A stretch of 64,000 bases of DNA. Source: Vibrio proteolyticus NBRC 13287. Lineage in GTDB: Bacteria > Pseudomonadota > Gammaproteobacteria > Enterobacterales > Vibrionaceae. A program made the position numbers and the translations under genes. Location of the stretch: assembly GCF_000467125.1 (NCBI RefSeq), contig NZ_BATJ01000004.1:124001-188000 (forward strand), read 5' to 3'. Of the stretch, positions 22,999-32,908 are shown piece by piece. Numbering within the stretch: the stretch's first letter is position 1; every line of letters begins with the position of its first letter. Under the pieces are notes generated by a model. The model saw nothing but the letters and a program-made list of their open reading frames with translations. It searched no databases and was not told where the DNA came from.

Positions 22999-23382
22999 AT
23001 GAGTAACCGTAAACCGTACGTACGTGAAATGAAACGCACTTGGTGGAAAGACCATCCGTTTTACCGCTTCTATATGCTGCGTGAAGCCACCGTACTGCCG
23101 CTGATCCTGTTTACGCTGTTCCTGACCGTCGGTCTTGGAACCTTGGTGAAAGGACCGGAAGCCTGGCAAAGCTGGCTGGCATTTATGGCCAATCCAGTGG
23201 TGGTCGCGATCAACATCGTCGCGCTGGCCGGTAGCCTGTTCCATGCCCAGACGTTTTTCAGCATGATGCCACAGGTGATGCCCATCCGTCTTGGTGGCAA
23301 ACCGGTGGATAAGAAACTCATCGTTCTGGCTCAGTGGGCGGCAGTGGCCTTCATTTCCCTGATCGTACTCATCATCGTGTAA
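22999..23382 (+). CDS. frdC: Fumarate reductase membrane anchor subunit C
   Basis: This 127-residue protein has three membrane helices (about residues 28-48, 63-85 and 104-126) and helps form the quinol site that tethers FrdAB to the inner membrane. Assignment rests on hydropathy, size and position between frdB and frdD; the N-terminal RKPYVREMKRTWWKDHPFYR stretch is typical of FrdC. AAGGA precedes the ATG. Confidence 0.93.
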   Translation: MSNRKPYVREMKRTWWKDHPFYRFYMLREATVLPLILFTLFLTVGLGTLVKGPEAWQSWLAFMANPVVVAINIVALAGSLFHAQTFFSMMPQVMPIRLGGKPVDKKLIVLAQWAAVAFISLIVLIIV

Positions 23383-23394
23383 GGAGCGTTGCAT

Positions 23395-23772
23395 ATGAAC
23401 ACAAGTTATCACGTCAACCGTTCACCCAAACGTTCTGACGAACCGGTCTGGTGGAGCCTGTTTGGTGCGGGCGGCACCTGGTTTGCCATGATCACGCCGG
23501 TGACCATTCTGGTATTGGGGATTCTGGCCCCACTTGGGGTCATTGAGGCCGATGCGCTGAGCTACGAGCGGGTCAGCAGTTTTGCCACCAGCATTATCGG
23601 TGCGCTGTTTATCATCGCCACCTTAGCGCTGCCGATGTGGCATGCCATGCACCGAGTTCACCACGGTATGCATGACCTGCAATTTCACACCGGCGTAGTC
23701 GGTAAGATCGCTTGCTACGCCTTTGCCGGCATTATTTCGGCGCTGGCGGTGGTGTTTATCTTTATGATTTAA
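23395..23772 (+). CDS. frdD: Fumarate reductase membrane anchor subunit D
   Basis: The second membrane anchor of fumarate reductase (125 residues, three helices at about 25-48, 65-82 and 105-125) includes the conserved [19 protein letters not shown] and [12 protein letters not shown] segments. The ATG at 23395 has AAGGAG eight bases upstream; a TTG two codons earlier is less likely. It closes the frdABCD operon and is followed by a strong terminator. Confidence 0.94.
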   Translation: MNTSYHVNRSPKRSDEPVWWSLFGAGGTWFAMITPVTILVLGILAPLGVIEADALSYERVSSFATSIIGALFIIATLALPMWHAMHRVHHGMHDLQFHTGVVGKIACYAFAGIISALAVVFIFMI

Positions 23773-23786
23773 CGCCTGACCGACAT

Positions 23787-23816
23787 AAAAAAGCCGACCT
23801 TCTGGTCGGCTTTTTT
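23787..23816. terminator. Bidirectional terminator between frdD and hslU
   Basis: GCCGACC/GGTCGGC stem with TTCT loop, flanked by A6 and T6. It serves frdABCD rightward and hslVU leftward. Confidence 0.93.
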
Positions 23817-23833
23817 GCATCGTTCGCACTCGC

Positions 23834-25165
23834 TTACAAAATGAAACGGCTCAAATCTTCGTCTTCCACAAACTCACCCAGACGCGCCTGAACATAGCTG
23901 GCATCAATGGTCACCTTACTGCCCGGTTTATCAGTCGCATCAAACGAGATTTCATCCATCAGACGCTCCATCACCGTGTGCAGACGACGAGCACCGATGT
24001 TTTCGGTGGTTTCGTTCACTTGCCAGGCCGCCTCAGCAATTTGCTTGATGCCATCATCGGTAAACTCAACGTTCACATCTTCAGTTTTCATCAGCGCGAT
24101 GTACTGTTCCGTCAACGAGGCTTTCGGCTCTGTCAGGATACGCTTAAAGTCATCGCTCGACAGCGCTTCCAATTCAACTCGGATAGGCAGACGCCCCTGC
24201 AGTTCCGGGATCAGATCCGACGGACGAGCGACCTGGAATGCCCCTGATGCAATAAACAGAATGTGGTCGGTTTTAACCATACCATGCTTGGTTGACACAG
24301 TACTGCCTTCGATCAGCGGCAGCAGGTCACGCTGTACCCCTTCACGAGACACATCCGGCCCAGAGCTTTCCCCACGCTTACAAATCTTATCGATCTCATC
24401 GATAAACACGATACCGTGGTTTTCTACGTTGTAGATCGCCTGCTCTTTCAGCTCTTCCTGATTGACCATCTTGGCCGCTTCTTCTTCAGTCAGGGCTTTC
24501 AGCGCGTCTTTGATTTTCATCTTACGCTTTTTGGTGGTGTCACCGGCGAGGTTGGCAAACATGCCTTGCAGCTGGTTGGTCATCTCTTCCATACCCGGAG
24601 GAGCCATGATCTCCACCCCCATCTGCGGCGCCGCGACATCAATTTCGATCTCTTTATCGTCGAGCTTGTTCTCACGCAATTTCTTGCGGAACACCTGACG
24701 CGTGTGAGACTGATCTTCACTTTGCTCATTTTGTCCCCAGGCATCCCGCGCCGGAGGCAACAAAGCATCCAGAATTCGCTCTTCCGCATGCTCTTCCGCG
24801 CGGAATTTCACTTTTTCCATCGCTTGTTGGTGGGTCATTTTCACCGCCACATCCGTCAGATCCCGGATAATGGTTTCCACCTCTTTACCCACGTAACCGA
24901 CTTCGGTGAATTTGGTCGCTTCGACCTTGATGAACGGCGCATTCGCCAGCTTCGCCAGACGACGGGCAATCTCCGTTTTACCCACCCCGGTCGGGCCAAT
25001 CATCAGGATATTTTTCGGCGTCACTTCAACACGCAGGCTTTCTTCCAGTTGCATCCGGCGCCAGCGGTTTCGTAGCGCAATCGCTACTGAGCGCTTGGCA
25101 TTTTCCTGACCGATAATGTGACGGTTCAGTTCATGGACAATTTCGCGTGGAGTCATTTCAGACAT
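23834..25165 (-). CDS. hslU: HslUV protease ATPase subunit HslU
   Basis: HslU (ClpY) is the AAA+ unfoldase that feeds substrates to the HslV peptidase in the cytoplasm. The 443-residue protein shows the Walker A motif GPTGVGKTE, the GYVGKEVE pore loop, Walker [12 protein letters not shown] and the second region of homology. The start at 25165 gives the conserved [14 protein letters not shown]; a slightly longer frame is unlikely. It is the second gene of a heat-shock operon, 39 bases after hslV. Confidence 0.96.
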   Translation of the reverse strand: MSEMTPREIVHELNRHIIGQENAKRSVAIALRNRWRRMQLEESLRVEVTPKNILMIGPTGVGKTEIARRLAKLANAPFIKVEATKFTEVGYVGKEVETIIRDLTDVAVKMTHQQAMEKVKFRAEEHAEERILDALLPPARDAWGQNEQSEDQSHTRQVFRKKLRENKLDDKEIEIDVAAPQMGVEIMAPPGMEEMTNQLQGMFANLAGDTTKKRKMKIKDALKALTEEEAAKMVNQEELKEQAIYNVENHGIVFIDEIDKICKRGESSGPDVSREGVQRDLLPLIEGSTVSTKHGMVKTDHILFIASGAFQVARPSDLIPELQGRLPIRVELEALSSDDFKRILTEPKASLTEQYIALMKTEDVNVEFTDDGIKQIAEAAWQVNETTENIGARRLHTVMERLMDEISFDATDKPGSKVTIDASYVQARLGEFVEDEDLSRFIL

Positions 25166-25204
25166 AGGGAATTCCTTCAATTCTTTATCGCAACACTATC
25201 TAGG

Positions 25205-25750
25205 TTATTCCGCCGCGTGATCCGCCGGGATATCGAGCTCTTCGATAGTCTGATTATGGTTAGTGAACACACAGATATCGCCAGCAATCTTAAGGGCTTT
25301 TTCGGCGATCTCGCGCGCACCCAGATCGGTGTTTTCCAGCAAGGCGACAGCCGCAGCCTGGGCAAAATTGCCACCAGAGCCAATGGCGATCAAATCGTGC
25401 TCCGGCTCGACCACATCCCCGTTACCGGTGATGATCAGCGACGCAGTTTCATCCGCCACCGCCAGGATCGCTTCCAGACGACGCAGCGCCCGGTCACTGC
25501 GCCAGTCTTTGGCCAGTTCCACCGCCGCTTTGGTCAGATGGCCCTGGTGCATCTGCAGCTTACTTTCAAAGCGCTCGAACAGCGTAAACGCGTCGGCGGT
25601 ACCGCCGGCAAAGCCCGCCAACACTTTGTTGTTGTACAGACGACGCACCTTGCGTGCATTACCCTTCATTACGGTATTACCAAGAGAGACTTGTCCGTCA
25701 CCCGCGATAACCACTTTATTATTACGACGTACAGAAACGATAGTAGTCAC
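25205..25750 (-). CDS. hslV: HslUV protease peptidase subunit HslV
   Basis: HslV (ClpQ) is the proteasome-like peptidase that forms a double hexamer capped by HslU. After removal of Met1 the N-terminal nucleophile is Thr2 (MTTIVSVRR), followed by the conserved [20 protein letters not shown] and [12 protein letters not shown]. The 181-residue length is usual. It is preceded by a sigma32-type promoter, consistent with heat-shock control of hslVU. Confidence 0.96.
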   Translation of the reverse strand: MTTIVSVRRNNKVVIAGDGQVSLGNTVMKGNARKVRRLYNNKVLAGFAGGTADAFTLFERFESKLQMHQGHLTKAAVELAKDWRSDRALRRLEAILAVADETASLIITGNGDVVEPEHDLIAIGSGGNFAQAAAVALLENTDLGAREIAEKALKIAGDICVFTNHNQTIEELDIPADHAAE

Positions 25751-25789
25751 GTGTAGGGCCTCATATTTATTTCACTGGGAGTTACGTTT

Positions 25790-25822
25790 TATATGAGGTT
25801 AAGCATAGAGGAAATCAAGGGG
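25790..25822 (-). promoter_or_regulatory. Sigma32-type heat-shock promoter of hslVU
   Basis: On the minus strand, CCCCTTGAT (25814-25822) and CCTCATATA (25790-25798) are separated by 15 bases. This fits the RpoH consensus CCCTTGAA / CCCCATNTA well and lies about 40 bases upstream of hslV. Confidence 0.75.
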
Positions 25823-25848
25823 CGAGGTTGGCCTGGTGCCGAAAACGT

Positions 25849-25874
25849 CTGTCCCCGGACAAGGCCGGGGACAG
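25849..25874 (-). terminator. Hairpin after ftsN
   Basis: A perfect 10-base stem (CTGTCCCCGG / CCGGGGACAG, 6-base loop) sits 12 bases after the ftsN stop, followed by ACGTTTTCGG on the minus strand. The U tract is short, so termination may be partial. Confidence 0.65.
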
Positions 25875-25885
25875 AGAGAAGAGAT

Positions 25886-26446
25886 TCAGTATTCGCTTTC
25901 GCGGAATATCATGCACGGCTCAATTTTCGCACGCTGCAACTTGTGCTGATCGCGCACCGCTTCGCGTTTGGTGGTGTAAGGTCCGAGCACCACACGGTAC
26001 CAGCTACTGTTCGGTCGTTTGACCACTTTACTGTTGAGCCCCTGAAAAGCAATGTTGACCTTACGCTCTTCCGCTTGACCTTGCTGCTTGTACGCGCCGC
26101 ATTGCATCACATAAGGAATTTTGGACACCTGCAGCTCTTTGGCTTCAACTTCAATTTCACGTTTCGGCAGAGAATCGACATAGTCCCAGCGCTCTTCCGG
26201 TGGTGGAGGCAGGACTTTTTCCGACGACTTCGGTTTGCTCACCGTTGTGGCGGTTTGCGTAACCGTTGGTTCCGGCGGCTCCGGATCGTTGCTCAAAGTG
26301 TACAACCCATAGCCAAAACCGCTCACCAGCACGATAGCCAGTAAGCCGCTGCGCCATGGTTTACCACGGGAAGGTTGTTTTTTGCGGGCCGGAGCTTTTT
26401 TGTTGTTGGTGCCACGGCCACGTTTTACATAATCTCTATTTGCCAC
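25886..26446 (-). CDS. ftsN: Cell division protein FtsN
   Basis: FtsN is a late divisome protein that activates septal peptidoglycan synthesis and binds denuded glycan through its SPOR domain. The 186-residue protein has a basic cytoplasmic N terminus, one membrane helix (about residues 33-51), a Pro/Glu-rich linker and a C-terminal SPOR domain (about 108-186). It is shorter than E. coli FtsN (319), mostly in the linker. It sits between cytR and hslV, the same neighbourhood as in E. coli. Confidence 0.9.
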   Translation of the reverse strand: MANRDYVKRGRGTNNKKAPARKKQPSRGKPWRSGLLAIVLVSGFGYGLYTLSNDPEPPEPTVTQTATTVSKPKSSEKVLPPPPEERWDYVDSLPKREIEVEAKELQVSKIPYVMQCGAYKQQGQAEERKVNIAFQGLNSKVVKRPNSSWYRVVLGPYTTKREAVRDQHKLQRAKIEPCMIFRESEY

Positions 26447-26567
26447 TGTTATACATCAAGGTTAACAAATCTGCCCACATGGTAATTCAGATTGTCGGCA
26501 GATAACAGAGTGGAATGACATCCGGTAAAACCACAGCGAATATCACAGGATTTTACCGGAGAATCAT

Positions 26568-27575
26568 TCAGCGCAACATGGGCGGTGCGACGCTGTCGCG
26601 GATCACAAGGCTGGTCTCCAGTAAGCGAGAGCCGGCGTGCACATCATGGCCACGTAACAGCTCCAGCATCATCAGCATCGCCTGGCGGCCGATCTCATAC
26701 CTTGGCTGAGAAATGGTCGTCAGCGGCGGATCGCAATACTGGGCAAAGGTGATGTCATCAAAACCCACCACCGACAGATCCTGAGGTACTCGGGTCCCCA
26801 GTTTCTTGGCTTCCTGAATAGCACCGATCGCCATGGTGTCGTTGTGACAGAAAATCGCGGTCGGTGGCTCCGGCAAAGCCAGCAAAGTGCGCACCGCTTT
26901 GGCGCCGGCTTCAAACGAGAAATCCCCACTGATGGTGTAACTCGGATTCATCGCAATGCCAGCACGACGCAGTGCTTGTTGGTAGCCCTGATGACGGAAC
27001 TGGCACAAAAACGCATGTTCCGGCCCGGAGATTTGTGCAATGCGCTTGTGTCCCATCTGAGTCAGATAGTTCACGGCTTCAAACGCCGAAGTCAGGTTAT
27101 CGATGTGCACTGTGGGCAGTTCCAGCTCAGGCGCAAACTCACACGCCATCACCATCGGCGGCAGGTTCTTCTGCTCGGGCTTACTGACGTCAAACGGCAG
27201 ATCGGTCCCCAGCAGCAGCATGCCGTCCGCTTGTTTGGTGAACACCAGATTCACAAACGAGGACTCACGTTTTTTCTGTTGCCCGCTGTCTCCGAGCAGG
27301 ACCAGGTATCCGTGCTCCATTGCAGCATCTTCGATACCGCGGATAATTTCGGTGTAATACGGATCGCAAATATCAGGCACAATCGCGACGATGGTTTTGG
27401 ATTCGTTTCGACGAAGATTTCGCGCCAAAGAGTTAGGTGAATAGCCAGCTTCCAGTACCGCTTCTTCAACCCGCTTCCTTGTGGATGAAGACACTTTTTC
27501 CGGATTCATCAGCGCCCTTGAAACGGTTGCTGTCGACACTCCTGCGAGCTGGGCAACATCCTTCATTGTCGCCAT
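26568..27575 (-). CDS. cytR: LacI-family regulator CytR
   Basis: CytR represses nucleoside uptake and catabolism genes together with CRP and is relieved by cytidine; in V. cholerae it also affects competence. The 335-residue protein has the LacI helix-turn-helix at residues 1-26 (MKDVAQLAGVSTATVSRALM) and a periplasmic-binding-like sensor domain. The priA-cytR-ftsN order is conserved with E. coli. The upstream region contains a CRP-like palindrome. Confidence 0.9.
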   Translation of the reverse strand: MATMKDVAQLAGVSTATVSRALMNPEKVSSSTRKRVEEAVLEAGYSPNSLARNLRRNESKTIVAIVPDICDPYYTEIIRGIEDAAMEHGYLVLLGDSGQQKKRESSFVNLVFTKQADGMLLLGTDLPFDVSKPEQKNLPPMVMACEFAPELELPTVHIDNLTSAFEAVNYLTQMGHKRIAQISGPEHAFLCQFRHQGYQQALRRAGIAMNPSYTISGDFSFEAGAKAVRTLLALPEPPTAIFCHNDTMAIGAIQEAKKLGTRVPQDLSVVGFDDITFAQYCDPPLTTISQPRYEIGRQAMLMMLELLRGHDVHAGSRLLETSLVIRDSVAPPMLR

Positions 27576-27917
27576 AAAAATTAACCCTCTTCAATTCCTT
27601 TGCGTGCGGACTGACCACACCTACGTTGTTAATGTAACTGAGCGGCAGGTTTGTACCTGCTCGGTGACTGTGTGCTGCAATCGGTTTTTCGCATACGGAA
27701 GTCACGCGTTATAATTTTTGACCTGCGTAACGTTTCCACATGAACACACCCTAGTTTATTCATTTCTGCTCATAAAGTTACGGGCAGATTAACAATTATT
27801 TCATCACGTTCGTGACCTCAATCACAAACCGATAACAAGAAACGCACGCCGTGCCGCTATAAAGCAAACGTTTACCTCATTTCGGTCGCTTTGACGATTT
27901 CCAGCGCCGCAGTGACA
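27576..27917 (-). promoter_or_regulatory. cytR upstream region with CRP-like and PurR-like sites
   Basis: This 340-base gap lies between the end of priA and cytR. It contains CGTGACCTCAATCACA (27811-27826), which fits the CRP pattern GTGA-N6-TCAC. It also contains GCAAACGTTTAC (27864-27875), similar to a PurR/LacI-family half palindrome and identical to a site before glpX. No gene is seen here. Confidence 0.5.
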
Positions 27918-30119
27918 TCAGCTTAAATCTTGTGGATCAATATCCAGTGACCAGCGCACTTTCTTCGCGGCCGGGAGCAGCTCAATCGCCGGCCGGGCGC
28001 TGGCGAGCAATTTCTGCATCTGGGAGCGGGTTTGAGTTTGCAATAACAGTTGCCAACGTGACTTACCCGCACGGCGGGCCAGCGGCGCTGGCGTCGGCCC
28101 CAGCACCAGACACAAGTCATCAAACAGAGGATGGGCCTCCAGGGTATGACGTACCTGGCGTAAAAAGTCCTCAACCAGTTCAGCCTGGTTGGCTTCAGCA
28201 CGCAGCAGCGTCAGGAAAGTATAAGGCGGCAGTTGCGCGGTTTTGCGCTCTTGTAACGCTGTCTGAGCAAAATCCGCGTAGCTTTTATGCACCAGCGCCT
28301 GCAACAGGCTGTGCTCCGGATGGTGAGTCTGCAGCACCACCTCACCGGGTTTACTCGCCCGCCCCGCCCGCCCGGCGACCTGAATAAACAGCTGCGCCAG
28401 ACGTTCGGAAGCACGGAAGTCACTGCTGTACAGCGAACCGTCCACATCCAGCAAACCTACTAAGGTCACGTCCGGAAAGTGATGTCCCTTGGCCAGCATC
28501 TGCGTCCCGATCAAGATCTGATACTCCCCTTTGCGGATAGCCTCCAGCGCACTCTCCAGGCTGCCTTTTCGCCGAGTACTGTCACGGTCAATCCGGATCG
28601 CCCGGTACTCCGGAAACAGTTCCGCCAGTTTGGCCTCCAATTGCTCGGTGCCAACTCCGACGGTCACCAGATGTGTGGAACCGCAGCCCTGGCACTGATG
28701 GATCACTGGTCGTTGTGAACCACAATGGTGGCAACGGATTTCACTGCTGTACTGGTGGAAGGTGTAATAGGCGTCACAGCGTTGGCATTCCGCAATCCAG
28801 CCACATTCATGACACATTAGCGCAGGCGAGAAGCCGCGCCGGTTAAGAAACAGCATCACCTGATTCCCTGCGCTTAAATGACGGCGCATCTCTGCCATCA
28901 GCGGTGCCGAGAGGCCACTGTCCAGATACAACCCCTTGACGTCCAATACCTTGTTCGTGGTCGCGGTTGCCACGCCGGCACGCTGGGTCAGTGTCAGGTG
29001 GTGGTATTTGCCGCTCAGCGCATTGTGCAGCGTTTCCAGTGCCGGAGTCGCAGAGCCTAAAATGATCGGGATCTGCTCTTTGGCCGCTCGCATCACCGCC
29101 ACATCGCGGGCGTGGTAGCGCAAGCTGTCCTGTTGTTTGTAGGAGACGTCGTGCTCTTCATCAACAATGATAATCCCGAGGTTGGCGAACGGCGTCAGCA
29201 GCGCCGAGCGGGTACCAATCACAATCCCGGCCATCTTGTCACGCGCGGCCAGCCAGGCATTGAGGCGCTCAGTGTCATTCAGGCCAGAGTGCATCACCGC
29301 AACCGGCACATTAAAGCGCTTGCGAAAACGGTTAATGGTTTGCGGTGTCAAACCAATTTCCGGTACCAGTACCAACGCCTGACGCCCCTGCGCCAGTACA
29401 GGCTTGATCAGATTGAGATAAACCTCAGTCTTGCCGGACCCGGTTACCCCCTCCAGCAGATAACACCCAAAGCCGGGGGTGCTGTTGACGGTTGCAATCG
29501 CCACCGCCTGCTCGGCGTTCAGCTTCGGCTTATCGACATCGGCTTCCACTTCTGCCGGCCAGGGCTGAGCCTGGGGCTTGTGTTCATGCGACTCAATCCA
29601 GCCCTTCTCTTCCAGTGTACGTAATACACTGGTAGCGATCTCCTCATCTATAAAATGCTGATGAGAGACCGCCCCTTGTTCCAGCATCTGCATCGCCCGG
29701 GCCTGTTTCACCGCCCGGCCAAAACCGGTGAGTAACTGATTTTTGCCGGCTTCCGTCATGCGCCACTCCACCAGTGATGCAAAATCCGCCGCTTTGCCTT
29801 TTCGCAATGCCCCCGGCAGGGCATTACTCAGCGTTTCGCCAAGTGGGTACTGATAGAACTGGCTACACCAGTTAAGCAGCGCATAAAGGTTAGACGGCCA
29901 CACTGGCTGCAAATCCAGCACGGCTTTGAGCGGTTTGAGTTGTTCGCGTGGGAAACTGGATTCATTGACCATCGCCGTCACAATCCCCACCAGCGTCTGA
30001 CGGCCAAACGGCACCGAGACACGCCCGCCGACCACAGGAAACAGATGGCTGGGGATCAAATAGTCGAACTGCTTATCCAACGGAACAGGAAGCGCAACTC
30101 GAGCAATGGATGGACGCAT
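27918..30119 (-). CDS. priA: Primosomal replication protein N' (PriA helicase)
   Basis: PriA recognises abandoned forks and reloads the replisome. The 733-residue protein has the N-terminal 3'-DNA-binding domain, a superfamily 2 helicase core with Walker A GVTGSGKTEVY and DEEH (VDEEHDVSYKQ), and an inserted zinc-binding region with CxxC motifs (MCHECGW, CQRCDAY, CHHCGS, CQGCGS). The ATG at 30119 gives the usual N terminus; seven extra upstream codons are possible. It is divergent from rpmE, as in E. coli. Confidence 0.95.
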   Translation of the reverse strand: MRPSIARVALPVPLDKQFDYLIPSHLFPVVGGRVSVPFGRQTLVGIVTAMVNESSFPREQLKPLKAVLDLQPVWPSNLYALLNWCSQFYQYPLGETLSNALPGALRKGKAADFASLVEWRMTEAGKNQLLTGFGRAVKQARAMQMLEQGAVSHQHFIDEEIATSVLRTLEEKGWIESHEHKPQAQPWPAEVEADVDKPKLNAEQAVAIATVNSTPGFGCYLLEGVTGSGKTEVYLNLIKPVLAQGRQALVLVPEIGLTPQTINRFRKRFNVPVAVMHSGLNDTERLNAWLAARDKMAGIVIGTRSALLTPFANLGIIIVDEEHDVSYKQQDSLRYHARDVAVMRAAKEQIPIILGSATPALETLHNALSGKYHHLTLTQRAGVATATTNKVLDVKGLYLDSGLSAPLMAEMRRHLSAGNQVMLFLNRRGFSPALMCHECGWIAECQRCDAYYTFHQYSSEIRCHHCGSQRPVIHQCQGCGSTHLVTVGVGTEQLEAKLAELFPEYRAIRIDRDSTRRKGSLESALEAIRKGEYQILIGTQMLAKGHHFPDVTLVGLLDVDGSLYSSDFRASERLAQLFIQVAGRAGRASKPGEVVLQTHHPEHSLLQALVHKSYADFAQTALQERKTAQLPPYTFLTLLRAEANQAELVEDFLRQVRHTLEAHPLFDDLCLVLGPTPAPLARRAGKSRWQLLLQTQTRSQMQKLLASARPAIELLPAAKKVRWSLDIDPQDLS

Positions 30120-30410
30120 AAATTTCAGCTTTAACGACAAATGAGGGAAGAGGGACAGTCTAAAAGAATCAACCGGGGAAGGCTAGCCGTGATCCCTCCG
30201 GCTCCCTGCCCGCCAGGACCACAGAATCGTATAAAAAAGTGGCAGATTTCGCACAAAATCAGTTGATCCGTCCCGAGTGATTCATTACTATATCGCGCCT
30301 TAGGATATGGCTTGTCATACGACAGCGGTATCCGAACTGTGTTTTTTTAACTACGTGTGGTGTCCGGCTCCGATTCGGATAGCGACACGGCCCAATATTG
30401 AGGTTCTCCC

Positions 30411-30629
30411 ATGAAAGCTGGTATCCACCCAGAATACAAAGCAATTAAAGCGACTTGTTCTTGCGGTAACTCTTTTGAGTTCAACTCAACTCTGGCTAAA
30501 GAGTCAATCCACTTGGACGTATGTGACAAATGTCACCCATTCTACACTGGTAAGCAACGTATCGTTGATACTGGCGGCCGTGTTGATCGCTTTAACAAGC
30601 GTTTCGGTGCTCTATCAAGCAAGAAGTAA
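30411..30629 (+). CDS. rpmE: 50S ribosomal protein L31, zinc-binding form
   Basis: L31 is a 50S protein that bridges to the 30S head. The 72-residue protein keeps four cysteines (Cys16, Cys18, Cys37, Cys40 in CSCG and [10 protein letters not shown]), so it is the zinc-containing C+ form rather than the zinc-free YkgM type. It is monocistronic, has its own terminator, and is divergent from priA. Confidence 0.97.
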   Translation: MKAGIHPEYKAIKATCSCGNSFEFNSTLAKESIHLDVCDKCHPFYTGKQRIVDTGGRVDRFNKRFGALSSKK

Positions 30630-30651
30630 TCACTTCTTCATGCCGAATATG

Positions 30652-30678
30652 AAAAAGGACGCTACGGCGTCCTTTTTT
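30652..30678 (+). terminator. Intrinsic terminator of rpmE
   Basis: AAGGACG/CGTCCTT stem with six-base loop followed by T6. Confidence 0.9.
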
Positions 30679-31009
30679 GATCAGCCGCTTCTTCTTTTGT
30701 TTTTCTCCTCCAGCAACGATATTCCGAAATACCCGTCCATTACCGGAGATTAATCCATCGCCACCGCAACAGCGCGAGTGATTACTCTTTGAGCTGGTCT
30801 TATCAGCGGCAATTTGCAGGGTTTTAATGACATGACTCGCAATCCTGCCTAGGAAGTTCTAATCACATCCATTAGAATGAAGACCCAAACCACCTGTTGC
30901 TTCCCAGCGCAATATGCTGTTTTTTGTCGCCGACGAAACGCTTTCGAGGTGGAATGGACTATTTCCCCGATTGAATTTCTAACAATTATTAAAGTGAGTA
31001 CCTACACCT
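30679..31009 (+). promoter_or_regulatory. Upstream region of the malic enzyme gene
   Basis: This 330-base gap has no convincing gene. The only structure I see is a perfect inverted repeat TTCTAAT-N7-ATTAGAA (30857-30877), which could be an operator or a weak hairpin. The promoter was not located with confidence. Confidence 0.35.
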
Positions 31010-32287
31010 ATGTCCGACGACAATCGCCAAGAATTGACCCCCGAAGAACAGCTGCGTCAACAAGCGCTTGATTATCATGCGTTTCCTGCGCCGGGAAAAA
31101 TTTCCGTTGCTCTCACCACTCCAGCCGAAACGGCAAAAGATCTGGCGCTGGCATACAGCCCGGGCGTTGCGGAACCGGTGCGTGAAATCGCCCAGAATGC
31201 CGATAACGTGTACAAGTACACCGCCAAAGGCAACATGGTCGCTGTGATCTCCAACGGAACAGCAATTCTTGGCCTGGGTAATCTGGGACCACTTGCATCG
31301 AAACCTGTTATGGAAGGTAAAGCCCTGCTGTTTAAACGCTTTGCTGGCCTTGATTCGATTGATATTGAAGTAAAACACCGCACGATCGACGAATTTGTCG
31401 ACACCGTAGCTAATATTGCCGACACGTTTGGCGGCATCAACCTGGAAGACATCAAAGCGCCGGACTGTTTTGAGATTGAAAAACGTCTGATCGAACGCTG
31501 TGATGTTCCGGTTTTTCACGACGACCAACACGGCACCGCCATCGTCACCGCGGCGGGTATGCTCAACGCGATCGAACTGCAGGGCAAAAAACTGGAAGAC
31601 GCGGTGATTGTGTGTCTCGGTGCTGGCGCGGCGGCCGTGGCGTGTATGGAGCTGCTGATCAAATGTGGCGCCATGCGTGAGAAGATCTACATGCTGGACC
31701 GTAAAGGTGTGATTCATACCCGTCGTGATGATCTCAACGAATACAAACAACTGTTCGCCAACAACACCGACAAACGCACCCTGGAAGACGTGATCGAAGG
31801 TGCCGATCTGTTCCTCGGCGTGTCAGGTCCGAACCTGCTGTCACCGGAAGCGCTCGAACTGATGGCTGACAAGCCAGTGGTCTTCGCCTGTTCCAACCCG
31901 GATCCGGAAATCAAACCAGAGCTGGCGCGCGCGGTGCGTCAGGATCTGATCATGGGTACCGGTCGCAGTGACTACCCGAACCAGGTCAACAACGTGCTGT
32001 GTTTCCCATTCATTTTCCGTGGTGCGCTGGATGTTCGTGCCAGCGAAATCAATGACGAGATGAAACTGGCTGCGGTTGACGCTATCCGTGAACTGGCCAA
32101 AGAGTCGGTGCCAGCAGAAGTTCTGACCGCGGCCGGAGTGGAGAAACTCGAGTTTGGTCCAGATTACATCATTCCAAAACCGATGGACTCTCGCCTGCTA
32201 CCACGCGTAGCCAAAGCGGTTGCTCAGGCCGCGGTGGATTCAGGTGTGGCGCGCATCGCGATGCCAGACAATTACATGGCAGGGTAA
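31010..32287 (+). CDS. NAD(P)-dependent malic enzyme, short form
   Basis: This enzyme oxidatively decarboxylates malate to pyruvate. The 425-residue protein has the malic N-terminal domain ([22 protein letters not shown]) and the NAD-binding domain ([29 protein letters not shown]). It ends where E. coli MaeB continues into a phosphotransacetylase-like domain, so it is the short, single-function form. Whether it prefers NAD or NADP cannot be read safely. It is convergent with metJ across a shared terminator. Confidence 0.9.
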   Translation: MSDDNRQELTPEEQLRQQALDYHAFPAPGKISVALTTPAETAKDLALAYSPGVAEPVREIAQNADNVYKYTAKGNMVAVISNGTAILGLGNLGPLASKPVMEGKALLFKRFAGLDSIDIEVKHRTIDEFVDTVANIADTFGGINLEDIKAPDCFEIEKRLIERCDVPVFHDDQHGTAIVTAAGMLNAIELQGKKLEDAVIVCLGAGAAAVACMELLIKCGAMREKIYMLDRKGVIHTRRDDLNEYKQLFANNTDKRTLEDVIEGADLFLGVSGPNLLSPEALELMADKPVVFACSNPDPEIKPELARAVRQDLIMGTGRSDYPNQVNNVLCFPFIFRGALDVRASEINDEMKLAAVDAIRELAKESVPAEVLTAAGVEKLEFGPDYIIPKPMDSRLLPRVAKAVAQAAVDSGVARIAMPDNYMAG

Positions 32288-32313
32288 GTCGCCCCATAGC
32301 GACACACAAAAGA

Positions 32314-32337
32314 GGTTGGCGATGGCCAACCTTTTTT
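32314..32337. terminator. Terminator between malic enzyme gene and metJ
   Basis: GGTTGGC/GCCAACC stem followed rightward by T6; it mainly suits the malic enzyme transcript. Confidence 0.8.
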
Positions 32338-32362
32338 CTTTCCGGTGATGATGAGGTGACGC

Positions 32363-32683
32363 TTACTCGTCGTCAAATGCCTCAAATTCGATGCCCATCG
32401 CGGTCATGATCGCTTTGGCTTCAGTCGGGATTTCGTCCGGACGGTCTTTGCGCAAATCTTCATCAGTCGGTAACGGCTGACCGGTGTACGCGTGCAGAAA
32501 CGCTTCACACAGCAATTCACTGTTCGTCGCATGGCGCAGGTTATTGATCTGGCGGCGAGTACGTTCGTCTGTTAACACCTTCAATACTTTCAGCGGAATA
32601 GATACGGTGATCTTCTTGACTTGCTCACTTTTCTTGCCATGTTCCGCGTATGGGCTAATGTATTCACCATTCCAGTCTGCCAT
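32363..32683 (-). CDS. metJ: Methionine repressor MetJ
   Basis: MetJ is a ribbon-helix-helix repressor that binds tandem met boxes with S-adenosylmethionine as corepressor. The 106-residue sequence matches the family throughout; the beta-strand DNA-reading segment [15 protein letters not shown] and the helix [22 protein letters not shown] are clear. It is divergent from metB, with four tandem met boxes in the shared region, so it probably represses itself and metBL. Confidence 0.97.
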   Translation of the reverse strand: MADWNGEYISPYAEHGKKSEQVKKITVSIPLKVLKVLTDERTRRQINNLRHATNSELLCEAFLHAYTGQPLPTDEDLRKDRPDEIPTEAKAIMTAMGIEFEAFDDE

Positions 32684-32762
32684 TGCGCACCTTCGTTATT
32701 GTCATCTGTATAAAGAAAAATTAGGAAAGCTGAATTTTAGCGGGATTTAAGGCTATAAGCAA

Positions 32763-32794
32763 AGACATATAGACGTCTAGAAGTATTGACGTCT
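32763..32794. promoter_or_regulatory. Four tandem met boxes (MetJ operator) between metJ and metB
   Basis: Four adjacent octamers, AGACATAT, AGACGTCT, AGAAGTAT and TGACGTCT, follow the AGACGTCT consensus; the second is perfect. Confidence 0.93.
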
Positions 32795-32908
32795 TAATTT
32801 TTGAAAAGTAAAGTGGTGGCAATGGAGATGGAAAACGCCCTGATGTCACGATTTAGGTATAGCGTAATCCAACAGACAAGTCATCACCTGTTTCGAAAGG
32901 AAAGCCTC

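Noticed and set aside
24416..25075. Open frame of about 219 codons antisense to hslU
   Set aside because: Its composition (many Phe, His, Arg) is that of an antisense reading of hslU, and no domain is recognisable.
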